This document shows, piece after piece, positions 11,801 through 24,239 of a DNA stretch of 64,000 nt. Both the position numbers and the translations under genes were made by a program. The stretch is from Xylaria sp. FL1777 (taxonomy: Eukaryota; Ascomycota; Sordariomycetes; Xylariales; Xylariaceae), in contig MU400573.1 of NCBI GenBank assembly GCA_022578965.1, positions 1 to 64,000 of the forward strand. Direction: 5' to 3'. Every line of letters starts with the position of its first letter. Position 1 is the first letter of the stretch. Under the pieces are notes generated by a model. The model had not been told where the DNA came from, searched no databases, and worked only from the letters and a program-made list of their open reading frames with translations.

Positions 11801-14357
11801 CAAGATCAAGTTGACCATCTGAAGGCGCTCAATATTTCTGCCGCAACTTTCAATGGAAATACCACGCCTGCAGCAAGGAGGGAGATCATGGATGCGTTGA
11901 GGCGAAAGCATCCAGAGCACTACTTCCAGCTTCTTTATGTCACACCTGAGATGATACACTGGAACCAAAATTTTTTGGATGGTTTGCAGTGTCTCTACGA
12001 CCACCATAAACTTGCTCGTCTCGTTATTGATGAAGCACATTGTGTCAGTGAATGGGGCCACGACTTTCGACCAGAGTATAAGGAGATAGGCGCGTTTCGA
12101 AAACGGTTTCCGGGGGTTCCCCTTATGGCACTGACGGCTACTGCAACCCGAAACGTCATCATGGATGTAAAACACAATCTTGGTATCGAAAAATGTGAAC
12201 AGTTCACGCAAAGTTTCAACCGACCCAACCTGTTTTACGAAGTCCGGCGGAAAGAGAAGGAGAATATTGCGACTATTGCTGATTTAATCAACTCGAAATA
12301 CCCTGGGAAAAGTGGTATTGTTTATACACTCTCTAGAAAATCCGCGGAGAATATTGCCAAGAAGTTGCGAGAGCACGGGATAGCTTCTCATCACTATCAC
12401 GCTAGCGTGGACCCGAAAGAAAAGGAGCAAACACAGCAGGATTGGCAAAAGGGGAAGATCAAAGTCGTCGTCGCTACAATTGCTTTCGGAATGGGCATTG
12501 ATAAGCCGGACGTGCGTTTTGTTATTCACCAATCCATACCCAAGAGCCTCGAGGGGTACTATCAGGAGACCGGACGCGCAGGCCGTGATGGCGAGCCATC
12601 TGAATGCTATCTCTTTTTTGGTTATGGAGATGTTACTTCACTTCGGAAGATGATCTCTGATGGTGACAGCAGCGAAGAGCAGAAAGAACGACAGCGAAAT
12701 ATGCTTAGCGGGGTTACTGCTTTCTGCGATAATCAAAGTGACTGTCGTCGAGTTGAGATTCTCCGCTACTTTGGAGAGACATTCAGTAAGGCACAGTGCC
12801 ACGCCACTTGCGACAATTGCCTGTCTAAAGATCAGTTCGAGCAGAAGGATTTTACTAAGTACGCGCTTGCTGTACTCGAGATTGCAAAGTCGGAGGGAAG
12901 AGTAACGCTTGCGCAATGCACTGACTACCTCATGGGCAAGAAGAAGAAATCCGACTTCAAGGCCGCAGTGGTGCAATTCCATGGCATGGCTAGACAGATG
13001 CCTAAGCATGAGGTTCACCGAATCGTCGATCGATTACTTGCTGAAGAAGCACTAAGGGAGGAGAATATATTCAAAACGAATGTTAGAATGGCTGTCCAGT
13101 ACTTCAGAGTAAGTGACCTTGTTAATGACGAAATATTTCTTTTAAGTTGACACCAAGCTTCAGATTGGACGAACAGCGCACTTTTTCCTAGCTGATGAAC
13201 GCCAACTCTTGTTGACTACTCGCGTCAAGAGCGGTAGCGGTCATATTGGTGGCGCGAATTTGCAGAGGCGCTTGGATAAACCAGCAGCTCTGGCAACTAG
13301 AAAAGAACATACGGTACAATTTACTTCCACGCTCTTGTCCTCGCCGGCCCGGAAATCAGCCGGCAAAAAAAAGGGTAAGGCTGTAGCGAATTATGACGAT
13401 GATAGCGACGAGGACTTCGGCACACACAACAATGGATATACACGGGATGGTTTTGTAGTGGGTGATGATAACAACTCGGACGATGATTTCGAAACTATGC
13501 CGCCTCCCGTCGCCAGACGTCGGAAGACAAACCCAGTTGGGCCACCTATATCACATGATGCTCGTCTGAATGAGGAAAATCTCACAGAGGTTCAAAAGGA
13601 TATCCTCGAAAGCTTCTTTAATGATGCTCAAAAAATGGAAGAGACTATCAGGAATTCGCATGGACGTCGGACGCCTCTCTTTTCCCAGGTTCAACTTCGT
13701 GAGATGGGACTACGGTGGACTATTTCCTTAGCCCAAATGCAACGGATCCCAGGCATCAGCGAAGAGATGGTGAGTCGGCATGGGAATAAACTGCTCCCGC
13801 TAATTCAACGATATCACCAACAATACCAAGAAATCATGGGCCTGCCATCAGAACCGCCTGCTATGCCTCACTTGGGCGAAATTGTGGACTTAGTGACAAG
13901 CGATGATGACGATGACGACCAGGATATGGAAGCCATCGAGCATGATGATGAGGATGAGGATGAGGACGATGACGATGACGATAATGAAGAACGTGGCGAA
14001 ACTTCAGGCTACTTCCAACCTTCTGCTAAGGAGAAGGCGTTCATGGAGAATTTCCATCGCGCTAATCAACAGGAAGATTCCTCTGCCAAGTTTGATGGAC
14101 GTAACTCAAGCACCGGCACCGGAAGAGGGGGAAGAAATAACTGGCGCGCCAATAAAAAACAATATGCGCCTAGACGGTCGTCGGGCAGCAAATTCGCAGG
14201 GGTCAAAAAGAAAGAAGCTGCAACGAAGAGGACCGCGAGTGGTCAGTCTTCCCGGGGCTCGGGGTCTACATCGCAGAGCAGGGCCACTCCTGCGAGAAGT
14301 AGGAGTAGCAAGGCCCAAGGCGTTGGATTCGACGGCATTGGACTTATGGAGTATTAG
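8864..14357 (+). CDS. sgs1: RecQ family DNA helicase (Sgs1/BLM/QDE-3 type)
   Basis: ATP-dependent 3'-5' DNA helicase that, in this family, works with topoisomerase III and Rmi1 on recombination intermediates and stalled forks; the Neurospora relative QDE-3 also acts in quelling. Exons 8864-13108 and 13164-14357 are joined by a 55-base intron (GTAAGT to CAG), giving 1812 residues. The start ATG at 8864 opens MTRNNLNEQLSWLL; an in-frame TTG slightly upstream is not a start. The long disordered N-terminus has acidic SDDE-type patches. The helicase core begins near residue 904: Walker A MPTGGGKSLCYQ (about 944), DEAH box VIDEAHCVSEWGHDF (about 1055), motif VI QETGRAGRDG (about 1233). The RecQ zinc-binding cysteines follow (about 1288-1320), then the winged-helix region, an HRDC domain (about 1552-1640) in exon 2, an Asp/Glu run and a basic serine-rich tail. 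An ATG at 8826 lies in another frame. Confidence 0.95.
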
Positions 14358-15904
14358 CTGATCAACGACATGATTGAAAACTTCGCAAACGCGGGCTTGC
14401 ATGGAGAAGGGCAGAAGGGAGCCTACCTGGGGTTAGGAGCAGAATCCGGAGGGGTGCTTGGTTTCGTTATTGATGATTTAGCGATTGCTCTCGCTACGCA
14501 CCGTACTTGTTTGTTTCTTCGGCATATTTGCATGGCGTGGCGTCTTGTGGCATCGTGTTTGCTAACGTGGCAAGGAAAACGTAGCACAATATCGTAGTAT
14601 ATATGAGATGGCATGGCGTGTTGCTCGCTCCCTGACATGAACCAATGGAATACCCTACCTGGCCTACTTTCCTTGAAGTAAATTTACAGCTTGATCGGTT
14701 TTTACTTCCGTGACTATTTGCTGCATTGGTGAACTCAAGATTTTAGATCAATTTATTTTTCCTGTTCCGTTTCCGGTTGATGGTAGGTGGCAGAATCGGG
14801 AGATATACCGACACTGGCGAGTTCACATAGGTATGTATATACAATATAAGCAAGCCATCTTGTCTATTATACTCTAGATAGGCGTTTCCAGTACACTGAA
14901 AAGCTGAATGTGACCAACTAACTAAATTGGACAGGGAACCGATATCACAAAATCGGAAATATACTGGCGTGGAGAAGCAAGCCGAAGTACGGTATTCTAG
15001 CCAGCATCTTTTGTTTTATCTACCTGAAAGCCCATGCCTATACTATACAAATAGAGTCTAGTTTGATGTAATCATGCATCATTGCTTAGAACTCTCACGG
15101 TTTGGTTACGAGGGAAAACTCTGTCGTCGTTTCGTACGAAGGAAGCTATATTTCCACAATTTTCTTTTAAATCCCATTCCCTGTCTGTCTCCTTGACTTC
15201 TCCCGCTTTTCCCGTGCCCCTCTCTCCCTTAATCAACTCATGCAAGATGCGGTCTGCCGCTTCAATTCAAAACACACCCGCAGAGGTCCGACTTGGTGCT
15301 GTTTGATCTTTGTTTGTTTCTTTCTATGCTACAATATACAACTCCAATATTTGATTTCTTCTGATACTGGTATGGCAAACTTGCCTCCTCGCTTTCCTTC
15401 CTTCCCGACTTTGTGCTAATTTCTGTCAAGTAACTCTTCCGAAAAAAGAAAAGGAAAATCGACCCTGATCAGAATGCCGTGGAGGTATCTTCGAACGGTA
15501 TAGAAGAAGAAAATATTACCTGGATACAGAGAGGCGGAAAAGATCAAAAACAGAAACCAAGAATGAACGCCTACTCTCTCCCCTCCCTGCCCTTCTCCTA
15601 AATGAAGTACGCCGATATTGCAAGTTCCCAGGGCCTGCTCGGCTTTTTTGAGTGAAGAGGAGCTGACATATAAGTACGACTATGAACAGCAAAGAACGTA
15701 TTGTGTGGTATGGCGAGTCTGCCTGTTGTGCTTGACCGCTGTATGACCACAGCGTAAGGCTAAGAAGAGACGTGTATGACTGTCGACGCTCTCGGTGACG
15801 AACTGAGAGGTTCAGGCCCGGCTAGCAGGCTTGTGACATATGGAATTTAGGATGGAGGGTGGGTGTCGTATATGTAACTGCGTACTTGATTGGATTTAAC
15901 AAGC
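14358..15904. other. Convergent intergenic region
   Basis: Shared 3' flank of the helicase and kar9 genes. No reading frame here shows a domain or coding bias. It contains pyrimidine-rich stretches (about 15150-15240) but nothing I can name. Confidence 0.5.
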
Positions 15905-18900
15905 TCAATATCGCCAGCGAGGCTTGCCATCCTCTGTTCCCTGATTGCTCTTGCGTGATCCCGTCGCACTCACACGGCCAGTAGAAGCGTTACTTGTCTT
16001 GAGAACCGGGAGGAGACTCGTACGTCTCGCCGTTGCCAGTGAACTGACTGATCTTTGTTTGGTATCGACGGGACCATGTGCTCTAGGTGGGTGGAACGAA
16101 GCTCTTCGGTTATCGAGAACGCTCGCAGACGCCTTCGATGTTAGCCGTTGTTTTGGCGCCACTAATGTTTGCGGAGTGTTCTGACCAGGAGAGGCGGCTG
16201 CGACTCGCTCTCGGAAAGAGAGCGGTGAATGAGTGTTTGTCTTAGATGGCGTACTATCGAGAGCAGGAGAGCCAGACGGTGCTCTCGATAAAGGACTTCG
16301 TATGGGTAATTTAGACTCCTGCGATCCCGGAGTAAACGCTGAGACAGAACGAACAGGCGTAGGAGATCTCTTCGAATACGGGCTTGGTGTGGTGAGGGTC
16401 AAGGGCTTGAAGTTATGCCCAACATCGGAGTCTCGCGTGTTAGTAGACGAATTCCAACGCGGTCGATTGTCCGCGACACTTGAGGTTGACTTTTGGAGTC
16501 GACTCCCGAGGGGGGTCGCGGAGCCACTTCGCACGGGCGGTGACAAGTTGGACGTGTTAGACAGTACCGAGAGTCTTGATCCTTGAGGGCGCCGCGGAGG
16601 AGGAGCGAGTGTCGAACTGCTCCTCCTAGCCGAAGAGGGCTGAGGAATACCACTACTATGGCTAATAGAGCGACCACCTTTACTCTTAGAAAGAGGCGTG
16701 ACAGGTTCAAGTCCGAGGCTAGACATAACAACCGATGAGGGTGGGGAGCTACCCGGAGTCTCATTACCACTACCAACGGTTGATCTGTCATTCGAGAGCA
16801 TGCTCGAGATCGAATCTCGCAGCTGTTGGCTGCGTCTATCAGCCTGAATCTCTTCCAGGATCCCGTCCATGTCTTTCATCTGCCGCTTCAAATCTTCCCA
16901 CCGGGATTGTATCTCCGTATGAAATCGCAGGATTTCGCCATTAACCGTTAGTCTATCCTTAACGCCTTTGTCAATGATAGAGAGAACACGTTCAACGGCC
17001 GGCCCATAATGCATCTTCTTAGCCTCGTAGTTCTCAATTTTCTTGCTCATCACAGGTGGGTTAGAGAATTGGAGACCTTGGTCGACACTTTCGCGCAGCT
17101 TCGTCATGCTACGGTCTACAGACTCAACCAACTTCTGTGCTTGTCTGCCAGCGCCACGAAAAACGAGAACCCACTTGTCTTCACCTAATTCCTTTCTTAG
17201 CGAGTCCGCGTCCTTCTCGAGTTTCTTATAGCTGGCTTCAAGGCCTATTCTTCTCATCTCTAGCTCCTCACACGCAGTTGGAAAGGCCCTCGACGCTCTT
17301 GCCTCAAAAACAGAGAGCCTCATGGGTAAGAAGTCTAATGAAGCTCGTAGTGGCTGCATGCGAGCAAACAAAGCGAGCAGACTCGAATCATCTTGGGTTA
17401 GTATCGGAGTCCCAGGAGAGCTTGGACTGAGTGGAAACGCTGGCACACTGAAGCGGTTGTTACGGACAACAGCGGGCGGCGTCTCCTCAACAATTGTTTC
17501 AAGGTCACCGATATCAACTCCGTCCCCACCCGACACTGCCATAATAGACTTATGTCGCCGTTCTTCCATTTCGAAGACAAGTCGGCTAAGATCGTCCATC
17601 TCATTCTGGATATCGCCCAGGACCATATTCCAAAGCTCTTCCCATTCCATAGCCGTCTCGACCTGACCTTTGGCATTATTCAATGTCTTACGAATCTTGG
17701 TCCAGTCAGTCATGATCAACTCCATCTGTGTGACAGCGTTTTGCAGGTCTTCGTTCGAAACGAGGGCAATGTCATCGCGACATTGCATCTCCTCAATTGC
17801 AGTAACGTAAACATTGATCAACTCTTCGAATCTAGTGATGGCGTTCTCAACCTCATCGTAACCTTCCCTGCCACCAGCCGCGGCCCACTCCACATCATCC
17901 TCGCTGTCGAGTCCTTCTATGACCTCGGAGGCTTTTGCTATCCAGCTTCGAATCTGTTCAGCAGCACCGATCAAGGCTTTTGCGGCTGCCTGTGCGGTTG
18001 GTATCGCGGTAACTCTGCTGGACAAGAGTTCGGCATCGGGTAGTTGCAGAGCGGTTAGCTGGGCAAGCTGATTAGCAAATGAGGCACGAGATATCGTGTA
18101 TATGGACCCAGGTCGCTGCAGGCCGAGGGGGTTAAAGTAGGAGGGCAGATTCGGCGGGAACTCGGCTGTAGCTGTGCCTGGTGGCGTGTCTTTCGGTACA
18201 GGTGGAGGTGGCGTCGGATCTTGGTCATCGAACTTCACCACACGTACATCTCGCTCGAGGTGGTTGCGACGTGTGTCCAATGTCGCCTTAGTGCCATTGC
18301 CATTGGTGTGATCAGGCAATATGTATTTGTTGGTGTCCATTTCTAGTGGGGGAGCGTGGCTGATCTCGGGGAGTAGGGCAGGCTTGGATGATTCGTTTGC
18401 CTGTTTGGGAGACGCCGTCGCCGCCTTGTCGTCGTCGTCGTGTTTCCGAGAAGAACCACGGCTCGATCTCGACCTCGACCTCAACAACTGCAGAGGGGCG
18501 CCTGCACCCTTCCACGGACGCCCACGGCGCTCGACGACGAGTCCGGTGGAGTTGAGCTGGTGATTGAGGTCAAGGGACCGTAGCTGATCTTCGGGGAGCC
18601 GGCCGACGGGCTCTTGCAGCGCGGGGGTGAGTGACGGATCAGAGGTGTCTCTGGGCGCCGAACCAAATCCTAGGGCCTTGAGACGCGCTGCTAAGCCGGG
18701 GCTCGGCTTCCGACGCTGGAGAGCGGAGGCCTTGACGGCTTGGAGAGGAGAGTTGTCGTTGGAATCGGCTGAAGCAGTGCCGTCGATGGCAGCTTGGCCG
18801 TCTTGTCGCTGGTAGCCCAGAGGATCGAGCTGGAGGAGGTCTGATGACAGGTCCGAAAAAGTCAGGATGGGCTCTGGCGGAGCATCGGCGACATGTTGTC

Positions 18901-19066
18901 GATCTGGCGCGGGCGCGGATGTGGGCGCTGGCAAGGCCGGGTCGGCGGCGGCGGCGAGAGGAGCTTGACGGCGGGAATCCTCGTCTTGCTGGAGGAGGTG
19001 GGAAGAGAGAGAGGGATGGGAAGGAGAGTGAGGCGATGGAGCCAGGGTGGTGGATAGACCTGTCAT
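15905..19066 (-). CDS. kar9: Kar9-like spindle-positioning / microtubule plus-end adaptor
   Basis: Kar9 family protein. In yeast Kar9 links astral microtubule ends, through the EB1 protein Bim1, to myosin V and so orients the spindle. It is a single exon of 1053 residues. The N-terminal 300 residues are low complexity (proline, serine and alanine rich). The conserved Kar9 region runs from about residue 335 (TALQLPDAELLSSRV) to about 780, largely helical, with acidic and tryptophan-containing stretches such as AMEWEELWNMVLGDIQNEM. The C-terminal 270 residues are basic and serine/proline rich, as expected for a microtubule-binding tail, and contain an SxIP motif (SGIP, about residue 805) flanked by Ser and Arg, the usual EB1/Bim1 docking signal. 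The start is the first ATG in the frame. It is transcribed away from the next gene at 22656. Confidence 0.9.
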   Translation of the reverse strand: MTGLSTTLAPSPHSPSHPSLSSHLLQQDEDSRRQAPLAAAADPALPAPTSAPAPDRQHVADAPPEPILTFSDLSSDLLQLDPLGYQRQDGQAAIDGTASADSNDNSPLQAVKASALQRRKPSPGLAARLKALGFGSAPRDTSDPSLTPALQEPVGRLPEDQLRSLDLNHQLNSTGLVVERRGRPWKGAGAPLQLLRSRSRSSRGSSRKHDDDDKAATASPKQANESSKPALLPEISHAPPLEMDTNKYILPDHTNGNGTKATLDTRRNHLERDVRVVKFDDQDPTPPPPVPKDTPPGTATAEFPPNLPSYFNPLGLQRPGSIYTISRASFANQLAQLTALQLPDAELLSSRVTAIPTAQAAAKALIGAAEQIRSWIAKASEVIEGLDSEDDVEWAAAGGREGYDEVENAITRFEELINVYVTAIEEMQCRDDIALVSNEDLQNAVTQMELIMTDWTKIRKTLNNAKGQVETAMEWEELWNMVLGDIQNEMDDLSRLVFEMEERRHKSIMAVSGGDGVDIGDLETIVEETPPAVVRNNRFSVPAFPLSPSSPGTPILTQDDSSLLALFARMQPLRASLDFLPMRLSVFEARASRAFPTACEELEMRRIGLEASYKKLEKDADSLRKELGEDKWVLVFRGAGRQAQKLVESVDRSMTKLRESVDQGLQFSNPPVMSKKIENYEAKKMHYGPAVERVLSIIDKGVKDRLTVNGEILRFHTEIQSRWEDLKRQMKDMDGILEEIQADRRSQQLRDSISSMLSNDRSTVGSGNETPGSSPPSSVVMSSLGLEPVTPLSKSKGGRSISHSSGIPQPSSARRSSSTLAPPPRRPQGSRLSVLSNTSNLSPPVRSGSATPLGSRLQKSTSSVADNRPRWNSSTNTRDSDVGHNFKPLTLTTPSPYSKRSPTPVRSVSAFTPGSQESKLPIRSPLSRAPSGSPALDSTPSKTNTHSPLSFRERVAAASPGQNTPQTLVAPKQRLTSKASASVLDNRRASFHPPRAHGPVDTKQRSVSSLATARRTSLLPVLKTSNASTGRVSATGSRKSNQGTEDGKPRWRY

Positions 19067-22000
19067 TTACACCTCTTGTTATGGCTGCACCCAATCAATA
19101 TGTGTGGTGTCTGTGTAGGCAGTCCAGTATAGGCAGTCTGTCTAGTATAGGTATGTAGCAAGGTAGCAAAGAGGTGGTATAGGCGTTACGGGGTCGGCCA
19201 ATCAAGTGCCAATTGCTCCGTCGAACAACGAACAGCGAACAGCAACCGAGCAATCGCGTCTCGTAATGTGCCCGGCCGTGCGGAGTGCCGTTGTTACCTC
19301 ATCCGAAGCGAGCAGAAGGGATGCAGCATTGTTGGCAATCACAGCGCACGAATGGCCTGAAAACTACTTCGTCAGTACCTGGGTAGGTACATATAGGTTG
19401 TATGCGCAAAGTTATAACGGGGGAACGAGTGATGAATTGAAGAATGGTAGTAGGTAAGCAAGTAAAGTAGGTAGGACGTAGGTAGGTTAATTGGGCGGGA
19501 TCTAGATAGGTAGTTCACCTACCTACAGACTACAGTAGGTACTCTAATTCCCTCCCTATCTACAGTACCTGAAGGTAAATAGGTGGTTGAGCCACTGCGA
19601 GCAGTTGTAGGGTGCTACAAACAGCGCCGGTAACGAAAAGAGAGTGTGGGGTCTCCAAGCTTAGAGGTACCTAAAGAGGCAATCTAGGATGTACAACAGG
19701 TACACGTTGCCACGTTTGGCGATCGCGCGTGGGATGGCTTCAACTTTTTTTCCCCTGCCCTTTCTTTCTTTCTCCCTGTTGTAACCTATTAGCTACCTAG
19801 GTACTCAACTAGAAAGAGAAATAACTGGGGAAATAGTGTAATTGGCTGGATGCAGCTGATTCTGCATGAGGCGGCAATGCATAAATACATAGGTACCCAA
19901 GCTGAGCTGACAGCTGTTTGGTGGGATGAGTGGCATGGTAAAATGATAAAATGGGGGAAAGATAGTGTGGAATTAATAGGGGTTCTCTCACCCACTGCAA
20001 CGAGGCAGCTACTGCGATAGTGTTACATACAGTATTCTCGTGGTGGCTGTACTGTACGGGTTTGTCTGTCGACTTGCCCTCTCTAGCGTAGTATGTATGT
20101 ATAGGTACTCTAGATACCACCTGCAATAAGGTAGGTATGCAAGGTGATTGATGCTAATGTAATTTTTCGAGTAATCTTTTTTTCCCTCTTATCACACTCT
20201 TGCTAGTGTCTCCTGGACATGGAGAGTGTTGCGTCCCGGGGTATCAGACGTGTTTCCATTCCGCGGCCTGGCAAATCCGGTTGTGTTTATGCAGCCGCTC
20301 AGTTGGACAGCGAGCTGGTCACAAACATGTGTAGGCATACAAACCACCAAGGAACAAATGAGGAGAGAGTTGGAAGGTAGGAGTGTCGTTTCAGAGATTG
20401 GGAAGAGGGAGTGATAAAAGGAGCGATCTAGCAGAGCAACCAGCCTTCTCGCTAATAATCCCGTGCGAGGTTGGTCGGAAGTTGTTGGCTGGAAAAGAAA
20501 CATTCGTCGTACAAAACATACGAACATGCAAGCTAACATTCTACATTGCATTCTAGACTGAACAGGTGAAGGAGTCATTGAAACACCTTGTCCGATCCGG
20601 CATCTCCTTGTTCACTGATATCGCTTCGTATACTACGAAGAGTCGCACACCATGGAACCTGTCACTGTTGCGACCCCCGACTCTGTCCAATCTTGTTATT
20701 TCGTGGTCTGAACTAGGCAATCTTCACCACGCCAGCTTGCTAACCATGTGACATGCTAGGTAGTGGCCAATCGGATGTGGCGTGTCGGAGAGGTATAGAC
20801 CTTGTTAATAACGTGGTTATGACACTTCGCACTGACACAGCTGGCGACGGAGAGCCTTCATGCAGGAGCAAGTCTAGATGGCACGATGGTGACACAGCAA
20901 TATCGACCTGCCTCCGGCTTTTCTTGCTGATTGGCAATCCCATTGTTATACGGGAGCATATTGCCGGTATGTCCGTCCGTCTTAGTACTCACCGTTGATG
21001 ATTCAGCTGTGCTTTGATGCCCGTCGCAGTAGCTGCCAATACCTACACATAGGATCATGAAGGATGTGGGGGGAGGGGGAGGGAATGACCTTGCTTGTTA
21101 AGAAGATGCTTGTTGAGAAGATAGATGGCCACGAGTTGCGGGAGATCGGCATATAAGTAGGCTGCTATAGTATGTTACTGCTATAGGTACTATGTCCTCG
21201 CATCGACCATGGAGTTGGTTTGAGGATGAGCGCTTTTCTTGTGCTGAAGACGTCAGGGATGACACTGTCATCTTAATTAACAATTCATGGATGTGAGACA
21301 CATGATTGAACTGTGTCTTCAAATCATCATGTGAAGTGGACTGTACACAGACAGCTTACTACCGTTAGCAGATTTATTTTTAATTAGCGAGCTTCCACCG
21401 AGGGCTAGAAAGATCGTGATATGTGTAAGTTATGGAACTGGCTCTAGCCAATAAGCCATAACTCCATAGGTAGGTAATTGACGTCTGCCGTCATTCTGGT
21501 CCATGGTTCTAGCCTTTTCCACGAAATACGCTTTACAATACTGCAACGTTGGATCCAGAATCAGCAGAGAGAAACCTGGAATGCTATACATACTTACTCA
21601 TATTCTGCTCGTAGGTAGGTAAGTATTCATGACGGGCTAGGTGGATACAGATTTGGAAGGGAGCCGTCTAAACGGCTGAGGAATGTCATCAAATTTTGTT
21701 GCCCGGACAAGTCGGCTCGGCTTAATTACAATGAATGCCGACATTGTTTACTTTCTCAAGGAATTAACAAAGACCAACAGAAGTCTCCGAGCCCAAGTTC
21801 TTCTGACAAGGGAGTAACGCATAGACATGGTAACGTGAAGAGCGTCTCGGTTTTTGCAGGGCATCATCATCCTATAATGATGAATATAGGTCGGCAATAA
21901 CACGATAGGTAAATGGATTCGTTCTATACGACAGCATGTAAGTACGCGTCTCGATACAAAATCCGACGCGCACCAGAAGCATCTTAGTGTAGTAAGAATA

Positions 22001-22655
22001 CCTACCTAATAATCTAATAATAAAGTGCAGGTGAATAGAGGCAAACTACTAATATAGTAAAAAATCCTTGTCTGACTCTAGGCTCAGGTTACCGGTACCT
22101 GTGCTACTAGTATATTCCACACTAGATTACATTGTACACTGGGCAGAACACTGGGGTACCTACTAAACGGGGCCCCTCCAAGCTCAAAGGGGCAATCACC
22201 CCTTATTGTTTGTAAGTGCACACACGATCATTGTTTCTCTCGGATGTCCTTAATAAGTTCCTTATTGTTCCCGATTACCGATCGTCTATATTACACTAAT
22301 GCCTACCTGCCTACCTTTGCCTAACTCGATACAACTCGTTCAGTTTCATCCCGTTCAATTATGTTGCTTGCATAAGAAAATTTAAGACCTCTCTTCTCCT
22401 ACCCCATTAGTCCCAAGTTGCGTCCAGGACTCACTTTCCTTCGAAGCTGTGGAGCAGTCTTCAGTATACTACGGCTCTTTTGACAGCGTTACATTTCTCG
22501 ACTCGACTTTCGCCAGATCCTTCTAGCATTACATCACTCCTTTCGGCTCCTTGTTCTAACAATTCTTGATCTTCTTGTATTGGGGGACCGCAGTAGCGAG
22601 ATCACGCAACCTTGGTACATATAACTTTCTCCTACTCCTACGACTACGCGACACC
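19067..22655. promoter_or_regulatory. Long divergent intergenic region, 3.6 kb
   Basis: Separates kar9 (minus) from the gene at 22656 (plus). Rich in TAGGTA/TACCTA words (for example 19380-19570, 20100-20135, 21600-21625 and 22280-22320). The 3' 200 bases are pyrimidine-rich, as in a 5' leader. No gene is recognisable; short open frames at 20192-20578 and 20753-20998 lack any support. Confidence 0.5.
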
Positions 22656-24239
22656 ATGGCGGCAAGTCGCGAAAAGACGCCCACGCTGCGTTATGACTCG
22701 CCTTCGCCCGAGTCGACTCCCGTGCGCCCTCGAGAATCAAGATCGCCGATGCCGCGCTGCCTATCCACCGGCTCTTCCATATCACGGGCGTCGAGCACAG
22801 ATGGGTCCTATAGAGATTCCATAGGCAGCGAACCGTACTCCCGTAAATCATCCTCAAGCTACCATTCACGGCGATCTGACATCAGCTTTGCCTCCTCCCG
22901 TCAGTCAACCATGAGCCTAGACAAGCCGCTAAAGCGACGCGGTTATTCAAGGCCGCAAGGCACCGACTTTGCTGCAAGTGCAAGACACAGAGAGAGCGTG
23001 CTAAGCCTGGGGAGTATATCACACCTTCAGTATTACTTTGCCCGGACAGGTCTCTTGGATGGGAAAGGTGGGCGGCTGGCTAGAAAACGGCACCCCAAAG
23101 CCACCTTGGATCTGTCATCATTGGATAATTCTTCGTTGTTGAGTCCTAGGCTTGGACCGTCCGACGGAGATTCCTCGTACGCTTCCATGGCTAGTAGCCC
23201 GGATCTGGTTGCACAGACTTTCGGCGAAGAGCCCATGGTCGAGTCGCCCACTTTTGATCACGACGGATTTGATTGGGACGAGTATGAGGAGGTAGATACC
23301 GATGTCTTACCACCAACGACGAGCACCTATATTCATAGGGAGAAGCCACTTGTCAAACCGCCTACGATTGAGGAGCTTGAAGCCAGCCTTACCAAAGCTT
23401 TAGACGCTGCAGCTAAAGTTCTAGCAGAAGTTGTATCCTTCGCAGCAATGCCTCCATCGCCGCAACCTCCCGCCCCGTCCCCGAAGCGTGGCCAGGGTTG
23501 GTATGAGGTACAGGGCATGCAAGTGCTCGATGTGATGACACTGGCGATCCAAGCCGCCAAGATGTATTATACGGCACATGAGCACCCAGACCGCCTAGAT
23601 GCTATCAAATCGGAGAAAGAAATTCGGTCTGAGCTACTCTCAGTCATGGAGGTACTGAAGCACACTGCGACTAGGAATTTCGCTGGCGGGTATCGCGAGG
23701 ATGAGCTCGAGGTGATGACGTCGTGGATTGATAGCATCCGCGAGATGTTACGGAGGGAAGAAGAGATGGAGGCTGCTGAGAAGGCAGAGAGGGCAAGTTG
23801 GACATGGCTGAAGGGTGACTGGACAGGTCGTGAGGTTGAGCGTGAACTTGCTTTTCTGGCATCCATTGATAGTGAGGCTGGTCCTTTACCACAGTGGACA
23901 CCCATCGATTCAGCAACCGAACTACCGACCCCATTCCTAGAGAGCTTGCAGAGCGGGCTCCGGCTTGTGAGGCTCCACAATGCCTCTGTTAAGAAGTCAC
24001 GGCGCCGCTTCGGCGCGATCGGGTCGTTTCACACCGATACGCAAAAGCCATATCGATGCGCCGACAATTTGCGATACTGGATTAAAGCAGCTGAGCTGCG
24101 ATGGGAGGTCATGCTCAAGGTTGATGTGAAGGGTGTCGTATACAACAAGCCCGAGGCCTGGAAAGATTTCGAGGCGGCTATTTGGCAGTGGTGCCGTAAA
24201 GTAAGAGAGGAGATCACAGCCGAGTGGCAGCAAGACTAA
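22656..24239 (+). CDS. Conserved fungal protein of unknown function
   Basis: One uninterrupted exon of 527 residues. The ATG at 22656 (context ACACCATGG) is preferred over upstream in-frame codons because the stretch before it is pyrimidine-rich and reads like a leader. The first 130 residues are disordered and very rich in Ser, Arg and Pro. A conserved-looking hydrophobic block, SHLQYYFARTGLLDGKGG, follows at about residues 122-140. The middle is acidic (around DWDEYEEVDTDVL). The C-terminal half (about 225-525) is mostly helical with many Glu, Trp and Leu residues, including KTATRNFAGGY-like and WLKGDWTGREVERELAFL segments. There is no signal peptide or membrane segment. I recognise the sequence style from uncharacterised ascomycete proteins but know no function for it. 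Confidence 0.85.
   Translation: MAASREKTPTLRYDSPSPESTPVRPRESRSPMPRCLSTGSSISRASSTDGSYRDSIGSEPYSRKSSSSYHSRRSDISFASSRQSTMSLDKPLKRRGYSRPQGTDFAASARHRESVLSLGSISHLQYYFARTGLLDGKGGRLARKRHPKATLDLSSLDNSSLLSPRLGPSDGDSSYASMASSPDLVAQTFGEEPMVESPTFDHDGFDWDEYEEVDTDVLPPTTSTYIHREKPLVKPPTIEELEASLTKALDAAAKVLAEVVSFAAMPPSPQPPAPSPKRGQGWYEVQGMQVLDVMTLAIQAAKMYYTAHEHPDRLDAIKSEKEIRSELLSVMEVLKHTATRNFAGGYREDELEVMTSWIDSIREMLRREEEMEAAEKAERASWTWLKGDWTGREVERELAFLASIDSEAGPLPQWTPIDSATELPTPFLESLQSGLRLVRLHNASVKKSRRRFGAIGSFHTDTQKPYRCADNLRYWIKAAELRWEVMLKVDVKGVVYNKPEAWKDFEAAIWQWCRKVREEITAEWQQD

Noticed and set aside
13209..14357. Separate gene for the HRDC/acidic segment downstream of the helicase
   Set aside because: A 55-base canonical intron joins it in phase to the helicase, and HRDC is the expected next domain of Sgs1/BLM proteins.
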